Source of the DNA: an uncultured Lachnospiraceae bacterium | GTDB taxonomy: Bacteria > Bacillota > Clostridia > Lachnospirales > Lachnospiraceae | NCBI GenBank assembly: GCA_902766845.1 | Contig: CACXFD010000231.1 | Coordinates: 1-7,170 of the forward strand | Direction: 5' to 3' | Length of the DNA: 7,170 nt | Part shown: positions 1-5,173 of the stretch, one piece after another | Position numbering within the stretch: the first letter of the stretch is position 1 | How the letters are laid out: each line of letters opens with the position of its first letter | The notes under the pieces: model-generated | Told to the model about the DNA's origin: nothing | The model's database searches: none | The model's input: only the letters and a program-made list of their open reading frames with translations | Program-made: the position numbers and the translations under genes

Positions 1-792
1 GACCGAGCCGCCGTTGCCGCGCAGCTCATCCATCATATTCAGGGCCACGACCATCGGAACGTTCATCTCGAGCAGCTGCATGGTCAGATAGAGGTTGCGC
101 TCGAGGTTGGTCGCGTCCACGATGTTGATGATCGCGCGCGGCTTTTCATCGAGCACGAAGTTGCGGCTCACGAGCTCCTCGCTCGAATACGGCGACATCG
201 AATAGATGCCGGGCAGGTCCGTGATCACGGTATGCGCCTGCCCGCGGATGGCGCCGTCCTTGCGGTCCACGGTCACGCCCGGGAAGTTTCCGACGTGCTG
301 GTTGGCGCCGGTCAGCTGGTTGAACAGCGTGGTCTTGCCGCTGTTCTGGTTCCCGACCAGCGCAAACGTCAGCGTCTCATCGTCCGGGAGCGGGTCGCCG
401 CTCCCCTTCGGATGGTATCTGCCTTCCTCGCCCAGGCCCGGATGCTCGATCGGGCGGGCCTTCGAAGAAGATCCGGCCGCCTTGTCCGCCCGGTTCCGTC
501 CGACGTTGCTGCCGTTTCCCTCCTGGCCATCCGCTCCGGTCTTTCCGGCCGTGTCCGAAGCCTGCTCGGTCTCCGGCACGACCTCGATCTTCTCCGCGTC
601 CGCGAGACGCAGCGTCAGCTCATAGCCATGCAGGCGCAGCTCCATCGGGTCCCCCATCGGGGCCAGCTTGACCAGTGTGACCCGTGCGCCCGGGATCACG
701 CCCATATCCAGAAAATGCTGACGGAGAGCGCCCTCTCCGCCCACGGCCGCAATGCAGGCCGACTGTCCGACCTGCAGATCCCTGATCGTCAT
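1..792 (-). CDS. feoB: FeoA-FeoB fusion, ferrous iron transporter (5' part, runs off the left edge)
   Basis: This encodes the first 264 residues of a ferrous iron transporter of the inner membrane; the window edge cuts it before the membrane domain. Residues 1-75 form a FeoA-type SH3-like domain, with LDMGVIPGARV and LRLHGYELTLRLADA typical of FeoA. Residues 76-140 are a hydrophilic, low-complexity linker. The FeoB G domain begins near 142. G1 is GNQNSGKTTLFN (148-159), with Gln where many FeoB have Pro, a variant usual in Clostridia. The switch region is HVGNFPGVTVD, G3 is DLPG (192-195) and G4 is NMMD (252-255). FeoA is normally a separate small protein that assists FeoB; here the two are one chain. 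The ATG at 792 is chosen because the FeoA domain begins there and AAAGGAG lies upstream at 806-812, although the 13-nt spacing is long. Family assignment is secure; the product length is unknown. Confidence 0.96.
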   Translation of the reverse strand, partial: MTIRDLQVGQSACIAAVGGEGALRQHFLDMGVIPGARVTLVKLAPMGDPMELRLHGYELTLRLADAEKIEVVPETEQASDTAGKTGADGQEGNGSNVGRNRADKAAGSSSKARPIEHPGLGEEGRYHPKGSGDPLPDDETLTFALVGNQNSGKTTLFNQLTGANQHVGNFPGVTVDRKDGAIRGQAHTVITDLPGIYSMSPYSSEELVSRNFVLDEKPRAIINIVDATNLERNLYLTMQLLEMNVPMVVALNMMDELRGNGGSV

Positions 793-805
793 GATATCCG
801 TACTT

Positions 806-812
806 CTCCTTT
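806..812 (-). promoter_or_regulatory. Ribosome binding site of the feoA-feoB fusion
   Basis: AAAGGAG on the minus strand, 13 nt before the ATG at 792. The spacing is longer than the usual 6-9 nt, but there is no better start codon nearby and the FeoA domain needs this one. Confidence 0.6.
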
Positions 813-903
813 ATCCCGTGCGGCACGGCCCGGAAGACAGCCCGGAGACGGCTCCGACTCCGCTCTTCACCCGGCGCCGCCGGCAAAAATACACAGTTCT
901 TTT

Positions 904-932
904 ATTATACGTTCTTCCGTGCGGGATGGCAA
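904..932 (-). promoter_or_regulatory. Sigma-70/SigA-type promoter for the feo gene
   Basis: On the minus strand TTGCCA (927-932), a 17-nt spacer and a perfect TATAAT (904-909) match the housekeeping consensus in 11 of 12 positions. The expected start of transcription is near 897, which gives a leader of about 105 nt before the ATG. Two direct copies of AAGAAC (911-916 and 896-901, 15 bp apart) flank the -10 box and could be part of an operator. I see no convincing Fur or DtxR palindrome, so iron control is not shown by the sequence. Confidence 0.75.
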
Positions 933-983
933 GAATTGAATCCCTTTTGACACAAGCGAAATCAGCAGCATCCGCCGCTTTCC

Positions 984-1033
984 ATAAAGCAGGGCGCGGG
1001 GCCGGACGAAACCGGCCCCGCGCCCTGCTTTAT
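984..1033 (-). terminator. Rho-independent terminator overlapping the stop codon of the 268-residue protein
   Basis: A perfect 22-bp inverted repeat (984-1005 with 1012-1033) encloses a 6-nt loop and is very rich in G+C. On the minus strand the stem ends in TTTAT, so a short U run is built into the stem. The right arm includes the TAA stop (1030-1032) of the minus-strand gene. It lies between that gene and the feo promoter, so it most likely ends the operon read from 3002 to 1030. The stem is symmetrical enough to act in both directions, but no plus-strand gene ends here. Confidence 0.85.
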
Positions 1034-1836
1034 TTATCTGCCGTTATGTCCGTATTGTTTTCCCGAACAGCCTGCGCCTTCCTATGCTTTTCCCACTCGA
1101 TTTCCTCTTCCAGATCTCCCAAACCTTCGACGATCTCGGGAACTTCTTCTGCAGCGATCTTTACAGCCTTGTCATACTCATCCAGCATCGTGATATAGCC
1201 ATAATCGATCCATGCTTCAAACCGAAGCTTCCGGGCGCTGCCGCCCCATTCCTTTTTATAATGATCATCTGACGAGAAAACGAGTGTCAGTGAAGCGATA
1301 TAGTAACTTTGACCGGGATTGCCGAATTCAGGACGAGATTTCGTCATCCCAATCTCTATGTCAGCGATCTTCTTCCCGAGTATTTCCCGAAACAGCCGGT
1401 TCGCATGGAAATTACTGTCCCGGCCTGTCTTACTATCGAACGGTATCGAATTGACATCGATCCGAACAGAACTTCCCCAGTGGTAATCGATAGCGAGAAC
1501 ATCTCCGCCATCCAGCAGAAGCAGGACCGGTTTATCGATCTCCGAAAACCGATCCAGCAGCACGCCATGCGGCAAAAGATCATCCGAATCAGGTATACGT
1601 TCACGAAGTAAAGGATCCATGGAATTCAGTTCACCTTCGACATATTCGTCAAAATGTGAAATGGTCCAATTGAAGCCGATTCCGATCACTTTTATATCTT
1701 CTACGGTTCGTCCGATAAGATTCAACTGATCCACGCGCTCCATCAATTCTTGCGGCGTTTCGCAGTATGGCGCCGACCACTCACTGCTGCTGAAAGAATT
1801 GCCGGCAGCGGCATTTCCGGTTTCACTGGTTGCCAT
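1030..1836 (-). CDS. Hypothetical protein, 268 residues, low G+C
   Basis: I do not recognise a named domain. The protein is acidic and looks soluble, without signal peptide or membrane segment. Residues 30-110 hold the best-conserved-looking part, including LNLIGRTVEDIKVIGIGFN and later KPVLLLLDGGDVLAIDY and SSVRIDVNSIPF, an alternating strand pattern seen in uncharacterised Firmicutes proteins, some of which sit in variable loci. The C-terminus (about 225-268) is strongly charged and probably helical. The ATG abuts the TGA of the gene upstream with no gap, and GGAGGAAG inside the end of that gene serves as ribosome binding site, so translation is probably coupled. By eye the G+C is about 45-50 %, against 60-70 % in the neighbours, which suggests recent acquisition. 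An immunity-type role is only a guess. Confidence 0.8.
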   Translation of the reverse strand: MATSETGNAAAGNSFSSSEWSAPYCETPQELMERVDQLNLIGRTVEDIKVIGIGFNWTISHFDEYVEGELNSMDPLLRERIPDSDDLLPHGVLLDRFSEIDKPVLLLLDGGDVLAIDYHWGSSVRIDVNSIPFDSKTGRDSNFHANRLFREILGKKIADIEIGMTKSRPEFGNPGQSYYIASLTLVFSSDDHYKKEWGGSARKLRFEAWIDYGYITMLDEYDKAVKIAAEEVPEIVEGLGDLEEEIEWEKHRKAQAVRENNTDITADK

Positions 1837-2115
1837 TCACTCTTCCTCCTCCGCTTCCGCCTCCAGCCGCGCCAGGCTCCCGTACAGCCGGCGGTTGTAG
1901 TACTCGCTGAGCTTCTTCTGCGTCCAGCGCTCGCGGTCCTCCATGATGGCGAGCATCTCGTCCACCATCTCCTCCGCGCTGCGGGGCTTCACGCGCCGCA
2001 GGTAGCGGTACATGCGCCCCATCATATTCTCTGTACGGAGGTTTTTCACGATCTGTTCGCCGAGCTCCCGCGGGAAGCCCAGACGGACCACCTCCGCGAT
2101 CAGTTCCTGTTCCAT
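1837..2115 (-). CDS. Small conserved hypothetical protein, 92 residues
   Basis: A short, soluble, mostly helical protein without cysteines or membrane segments. It begins with EVVRLGFPRELGEQIVKNL (about 8-26), which resembles a small three-helix fold. A basic stretch with RYLRRVKPRSAEEMVDEML follows (36-55), and it ends in a run of Glu (85-92). I recall similar proteins of unknown function from Clostridia but cannot attach a family name. It is third in the operon, 54 nt after the acylphosphatase stop, and its TGA directly precedes the ATG of the 268-residue protein. The ribosome binding site is weak (a G run about 7-11 nt before the ATG at 2115), so translation may depend on the upstream genes. 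A protein-binding partner or antitoxin-like role for the DUF3990 protein is possible from size and position but not shown. Confidence 0.85.
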   Translation of the reverse strand: MEQELIAEVVRLGFPRELGEQIVKNLRTENMMGRMYRYLRRVKPRSAEEMVDEMLAIMEDRERWTQKKLSEYYNRRLYGSLARLEAEAEEEE

Positions 2116-2169
2116 AGGACGGTCCCCCGTTCGTGCCCTCTTTATCGTCTGCTGCTGATGAGCCGTTTC

Positions 2170-2442
2170 CTACTCCGCCCGGAACCGGTATTCGTCCGGG
2201 TCCGTGGGCACGGTCTTCACCGTCATGTTTTCGATCCGAATATAGCGGCCGGCCTCGATGGCCTGTATAACCCGGTCGATCTGCTCTTCTTCGCCCTGGA
2301 TCTCCATCGTGACCGATCCGTCGAACTCATTGCGCACCCAACCCGTGCAGCCGGCCCGGTCCGCCGCGTGGCAGGCACGGTAGCGGAAGCCCACGCCCTG
2401 CACCCATCCTTCGAACGTGATGTGTTTTCGTATCACCGTCAC
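2170..2442 (-). CDS. acyP: Acylphosphatase
   Basis: A 90-residue acylphosphatase, a small cytosolic enzyme that hydrolyses acyl phosphates such as acetyl phosphate or 1,3-bisphosphoglycerate to the carboxylate and phosphate. Both signature motifs are present: GWVQGVGFRYRA (12-23) with the phosphate-binding Arg20, and GWVRNEFDGSV (34-44) with the catalytic Asn38. The length is the usual one for the family. The start is a GTG at 2442 that overlaps the TGA of the DUF3990 gene by 4 bp (GTGA), which points to translational coupling. No other start gives the complete first strand. An acylphosphatase locked into an operon with an ADP-ribosyltransferase-like gene is unusual, since this enzyme is normally a lone housekeeping gene. 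Function of the enzyme is secure; its physiological substrate here is not known. Confidence 0.95.
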   Translation of the reverse strand: MTVIRKHITFEGWVQGVGFRYRACHAADRAGCTGWVRNEFDGSVTMEIQGEEEQIDRVIQAIEAGRYIRIENMTVKTVPTDPDEYRFRAE

Positions 2443-3002
2443 GGCTCTTCCCCGTCCACGATCTTCTCCATCTCCGCGGCAAACTGCCGCAGGAACACGC
2501 CCTCTTCCTCTTCGCGCGCCGCATGCGCGCGGCGGATCTCCTCCGGTTCCGGGATCACCGCGTCCAGCCAGGTCAGCCGGCCCGCGGCCGCCTGCGTCTT
2601 CAGGACGATCTGCGTGAACGCCGGGCCGATCATCAGCAGCCGCAGCGCTTCTTCGCGCTTCAGATACCCGCTCGTCGTGATGCCGAATGTCTCATAGATC
2701 GTATCGTTCGCGATCGGGCCGATGATGACGTCCTCCGGCCGCGTGTCGGGCCGGTTCATACGGTTCGCGAAGATATAGTCGAACCAGTCCGGCGACCGGT
2801 CGAACTCCTTCACTGACAGGCCCTCCGTATCCAGGTCATATACGTTGATCACGGCCGGCTCGTCCCGGCGCCGGCCGGCCCAGCGCCGCGCAAAGGCGAG
2901 GTCGTCGGTCAGATAGAACCCCTGTCCGAAATCCGCGTTCTTCCGGCCGTAGTGCACGTTCGGTGTCTTGATGCGCTGCAGTCCCGCATGATAGAGACGC
3001 AT
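2439..3002 (-). CDS. DUF3990 family protein, ADP-ribosyltransferase-like
   Basis: A 187-residue soluble protein that fits the DUF3990 family. Visible features are LYHAG at 3-7, ADFGQGFYLT at 23-32, a VINVYDLD strand at 51-58, WFDYIFANR at 73-81, and GPIANDTIYETF at 95-106, followed by SGYLKREEAL. The order of His5, Tyr30 and an acidic or Asn-Asp segment resembles the H-Y-E/D layout of ADP-ribosyltransferases, and I recall DUF3990 being grouped with that fold; catalytic activity is not proven here. The ATG at 3002 is chosen because AAAGGAG lies 9 nt upstream (3012-3018) and the family's N-terminus starts exactly there; the frame stays open for 69 more codons, but those are a translated DNA repeat. 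It is the first gene of a four-gene operon. Related DUF3990 genes often sit beside small partner genes (DUF3791 in many Clostridia), so an effector or toxin-like role is plausible. Confidence 0.88.
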   Translation of the reverse strand: MRLYHAGLQRIKTPNVHYGRKNADFGQGFYLTDDLAFARRWAGRRRDEPAVINVYDLDTEGLSVKEFDRSPDWFDYIFANRMNRPDTRPEDVIIGPIANDTIYETFGITTSGYLKREEALRLLMIGPAFTQIVLKTQAAAGRLTWLDAVIPEPEEIRRAHAAREEEEGVFLRQFAAEMEKIVDGEEP

Positions 3003-3011
3003 GATCGTATG

Positions 3012-3018
3012 CTCCTTT
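3012..3018 (-). promoter_or_regulatory. Ribosome binding site fixing the DUF3990 start
   Basis: AAAGGAG, 9 nt before the ATG at 3002. Its strength and spacing decide for this start over the longer open frame that reaches back to 3209. Confidence 0.8.
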
Positions 3019-3040
3019 TTGCTCCCGGCCCCGTCCCGGG

Positions 3041-3140
3041 CCGGCGGTCTGATCCTCCGCAGTTTTTCCGGGGCCGGCGATCTGATCCTTCGCAGTTTTT
3101 CCGGGGGCCGGCGGTCCGCCCCACCGCAGTCTTTCCCGCA
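3041..3140. repeat. Three tandem 33-34 bp direct repeats with a conserved short stem
   Basis: Three head-to-tail units start at 3041, 3074 and 3108 (periods 33 and 34 bp). Units 1 and 2 differ at only two places (positions 7 and 17 of the unit); unit 3 is diverged. Each unit can form a 4-bp stem with a 9-nt loop: GCGG/CCGC in units 1 and 3, GCGA/TCGC in unit 2. The two differences between units 1 and 2 therefore keep the pairing. The array fills most of the 160-nt gap between the ribokinase stop and the DUF3990 start. I see no promoter in this gap. Confidence 0.8.
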
Positions 3141-3162
3141 GCCGGATTTCCGCCCCGCCCGG

Positions 3163-4065
3163 TCAGTCCGCGAACTGCGCGTCCGCGAGCGCCTGCTCCA
3201 CTTCCTCACGGAGCGGAATCGACGGCGCGGCCCCGGGCCGCGTCACGCTGATGGCCGACGCCATGCTCGCCCGGCGCATGCACTCCGCGAGCGGGCGACC
3301 CTCCATGAGGCCGGCCACGAAATAACCGGTATAGGTATCGCCCGCGGCCGTGGTGTCCACGGCGCGGACCGGGAAGGCCGGCTGCCGCACGCTCTCCGCT
3401 TCCGTAAAAGCCGCGCTGCCGTCTTCTCCGAGCGTGACCAGCAGGCTCATCCGCGGATATTTCTCATGCACGCGCTTCCACGCCTCATCCGGGTCCGCGG
3501 TGCCGGTCAGCTGCTCCGCTTCGACTTCATTGACCAGGAGCCAGCGGACCTTCGAAAGGTCCACGGCCTCCAGTTCTTCATTGAACGGCGACGGGTTCAG
3601 CACCGTCACCATCCCGCGCGTAAAGGCTTCCTCCACGATCTGCGGCAGGCCGCTGATCTCGTTCTGCAGGACCAGCCAGTCGCCCTCGTGAAACCCGAAC
3701 ATCGAAGTGCGGATCTGTTCCGGAGTCACGCACCGGTTGGAGCCGCCGAACAGCAGGATGCAGTTCTGGCCGCCCGGCTCCACCTGGATCACCGCGTTGC
3801 CCTGGATCTGATCCACACGGCGCAGCAGGCCGGTATCCACGCCGCTCTCCTCGAGCAGCGCATCGAGGCTCTCGCCGCCCGCGCCCACGCATCCCGCGTG
3901 AAAGACCCGTACGCCGGCGCGCGCAAGAGCAACAGACTGGTTCAGACCCTTCCCGCCCGGATGCACGGTCTGCGCCGCGGCGGACAGCGTCTCGCCGGGC
4001 CGCACGAAATGATCCACCTGATAGACATAGTCCAGATTCAACGATCCGAAATTCAGCACCTTCAT
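3163..4065 (-). CDS. rbsK: Ribokinase-family sugar kinase (PfkB family)
   Basis: A 300-residue cytosolic kinase of the PfkB family, most like ribokinase, which phosphorylates D-ribose to ribose 5-phosphate with ATP. The first signature is PGGKGLNQSVALARAG (36-51), with sugar-binding residues GSLNLD at 7-12. NEVEAEQLTG is at 179-188. The second signature DTTAAGDTYTGYFVAGL (237-253) carries the catalytic base Asp243 and the anion hole; DTTAAGD is the form found in ribokinases. Length matches the family. The ATG at 4065 is preceded by GGAGGAAG (4071-4078) at 6-nt spacing and gives the standard N-terminal strand; the open frame extends 36 codons further but that part is promoter DNA. No ribose transporter or regulator is in the window, so another sugar or nucleoside substrate cannot be excluded. 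Confidence 0.92.
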   Translation of the reverse strand: MKVLNFGSLNLDYVYQVDHFVRPGETLSAAAQTVHPGGKGLNQSVALARAGVRVFHAGCVGAGGESLDALLEESGVDTGLLRRVDQIQGNAVIQVEPGGQNCILLFGGSNRCVTPEQIRTSMFGFHEGDWLVLQNEISGLPQIVEEAFTRGMVTVLNPSPFNEELEAVDLSKVRWLLVNEVEAEQLTGTADPDEAWKRVHEKYPRMSLLVTLGEDGSAAFTEAESVRQPAFPVRAVDTTAAGDTYTGYFVAGLMEGRPLAECMRRASMASAISVTRPGAAPSIPLREEVEQALADAQFAD

Positions 4066-4070
4066 GTCCG

Positions 4071-4078
4071 CTTCCTCC
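4071..4078 (-). promoter_or_regulatory. Ribosome binding site of the ribokinase gene
   Basis: GGAGGAAG on the minus strand, 5 to 6 nt before the ATG at 4065. It settles the start against the longer open frame from 4173. Confidence 0.8.
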
Positions 4079-4084
4079 GCCACT

Positions 4085-4113
4085 ATCATACCACATTCCG
4101 GACAAAACGGCAG
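4085..4113 (-). promoter_or_regulatory. Possible extended -10 promoter for ribokinase
   Basis: TATGAT (4085-4090) preceded by TGG gives an extended -10 motif. The hexamer 17 nt upstream is CTGCCG, a poor -35. Transcription would start close to 4078, right at the ribosome binding site, leaving a leader of about 13 nt. This is short, so the real promoter may lie elsewhere in 4090-4180. Confidence 0.35.
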
Positions 4114-4159
4114 GACCATTTTTGCGGTCGAAGAAAGCTCGCAAAAGATTTCATTTCCA

Positions 4160-4189
4160 CTGACGTTTTTCATTCATTCATGCTATAAT
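4160..4189 (+). promoter_or_regulatory. Promoter for the Pr6Pr/YwaF membrane protein pair
   Basis: A perfect TATAAT at 4184-4189 is preceded by TGC, making an extended -10. CTGACG at 4160-4165 lies 18 nt upstream and matches the -35 consensus in four of six bases. The start would be near 4196, about 48 nt before the first ATG. It is divergent to the ribokinase gene. Confidence 0.72.
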
Positions 4190-4191
4190 GC

Positions 4192-4215
4192 GGACAGGAC
4201 GGCCTGTCCGTCCTG
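4192..4215 (+). other. Two mutually exclusive hairpins at the expected 5' end of the mRNA
   Basis: One hairpin pairs 4192-4198 with 4203-4209 (7 bp, 4-nt loop). The other pairs 4195-4202 with 4208-4215 (8 bp, 5-nt loop). They share bases, so only one can form. Both lie at the predicted transcription start and ahead of the ribosome binding site. No U run follows, so this is not a terminator. A start near 4196 would leave only the second hairpin intact, as a 5'-end stem that could stabilise the mRNA. Confidence 0.5.
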
Positions 4216-4243
4216 TGTCTCACGAAAAAGAGGACCCCGCATC

Positions 4244-5173
4244 ATGACAGAAAAGAGGCAAGACGCGATGAACGCTATGAAAACAAACCGGAGACGCTGC
4301 ATCGCCGCGATCGTATTCTGCTCGCTGGTACCGTTCCTGGTGTTCCTCGCCGTGTCCGACCAGCTGCTGAGCACCCCGGACGCGATCGTCCAGGAAGTCG
4401 GCTGGAAATCCTATCACATGTTCACGATCCTATCGAACATGTTCATGGGCGTGGCCGCGGCCATGTGCATCCCCTACGCGGTCGACGGCCTGCGCTATGA
4501 CAACTACCACCTGCCGCGGTGGGTCGTGAACGTCCTGTTCACGGCCACGACGGGCGTCGCCCTGACCTTCCTGATCGCCGTCACGGTGCTGTCCCCGATG
4601 ACCAGCTATTACCGGATGATGCTGTTTTCCAACAACATCCTGTTCCATACGGCCGTTCCGATCCTGTCGATCCTGCTGTTCATCTTCATCAATTCGGACC
4701 ACCGAGTCCGGCCCCGGGCGGCCTGGCTCGCCATCGTGCCGGTGTCTCTCTATGCCGCGGTCTATTTTGTCCTGGTCTTTCTGCTGGGAGAAGAAAACGG
4801 CGGCTGGCGCGACCACTACCAGATCAAGGAGATCACGCAGTACGTGCCGCTCCCTCTCGTCGTGGTCGGCGTGATCCTGATCGCCTTCGGGGTGGCCACG
4901 CTGCTTAGGCTCGCCCACAACAAAGTCCACGCCCGGCGCAAGGCGGAAATGAAGACCTATTATCAGGAGGCCGGCGCCTACGACCAGCCGGATCTGCCCT
5001 CCGCGGTCAAAGCGCTCGCGGAGACGAACCGGGAAAAGGACCTGGGCGGGGAACTGATCGTGCCGCGGCGGATCCTGGCGATGATGGAGGAGAAATACCA
5101 GAGCGGCCTGCCGGTCGATGAGCTGTGCCGGCTGTACATCGATGCCTATTACCGAAAGGACGGTGCGCGATGA
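4244..5173 (+). CDS. Pr6Pr/AIG1-like six-helix membrane protein with a C-terminal cytoplasmic tail
   Basis: A 309-residue integral membrane protein. Six hydrophobic helices are seen at about 18-38, 57-79, 93-117, 126-149, 158-182 and 200-224. YHMFTILSNMF (58-68) and SNNILFHTAVPIL (129-141) fit the FT-x-x-SN and N-x-x-x-H-x-x-x-P pattern of the bacterial Pr6Pr group, related to FAR-17a/AIG1. In human AIG1 and ADTRP a Thr and a His in these places form an atypical hydrolase site for fatty acid esters of hydroxy fatty acids; here they correspond to Thr61 and His135 (inference). An 85-residue charged tail (225-309) follows that the family usually lacks. The ATG at 4244 has AAAGAGG 10 nt upstream; ATGs at 4268 and 4277 are possible alternatives. 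The stop overlaps the next gene's start (ATGA). Membrane topology is secure, family likely, activity unknown. Confidence 0.85.
   Translation: MTEKRQDAMNAMKTNRRRCIAAIVFCSLVPFLVFLAVSDQLLSTPDAIVQEVGWKSYHMFTILSNMFMGVAAAMCIPYAVDGLRYDNYHLPRWVVNVLFTATTGVALTFLIAVTVLSPMTSYYRMMLFSNNILFHTAVPILSILLFIFINSDHRVRPRAAWLAIVPVSLYAAVYFVLVFLLGEENGGWRDHYQIKEITQYVPLPLVVVGVILIAFGVATLLRLAHNKVHARRKAEMKTYYQEAGAYDQPDLPSAVKALAETNREKDLGGELIVPRRILAMMEEKYQSGLPVDELCRLYIDAYYRKDGAR
5155..5160 (+). promoter_or_regulatory. Ribosome binding site fixing the YwaF-like start
   Basis: AAAGGA inside the end of the upstream gene, 9 nt before the ATG at 5170. It selects this start over an in-frame ATG at 5125 that lies deep in the upstream coding region. 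Confidence 0.7.

Noticed and set aside
232..939. Plus-strand open frame of 235 codons opposite the feo gene
   Set aside because: It is the antisense of FeoA-FeoB and crosses its promoter; composition is that of a shadow frame.
3025..3044. G+C-rich hairpin (7-bp stem, 6-nt loop) between ribokinase and DUF3990 considered as a terminator
   Set aside because: No U run follows on either strand; on the minus strand A residues and the ribosome binding site follow.
3041..3140. CRISPR-like array
   Set aside because: Units are directly adjacent without unique spacers, only three in number, and no cas gene is present.
3003..3209. A 69-residue N-terminal extension of the DUF3990 protein with Arg-rich 11-residue repeats
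   Set aside because: It is a translation of the tandem DNA repeat, and a strong ribosome binding site sits directly before the family's normal start at 3002.
4066..4173. A longer ribokinase start with a CPEC sequence like half a zinc ribbon
   Set aside because: The extra 36 codons fall in the divergent promoter region, and GGAGGAAG precedes the ATG that begins the normal ribokinase fold.
3001..4188. Long plus-strand open frame of 395 codons opposite ribokinase
   Set aside because: It has no homology-like motifs, is rich in Arg, Ala and His as expected of an antisense frame in G+C-rich DNA, and lies opposite a clear gene.
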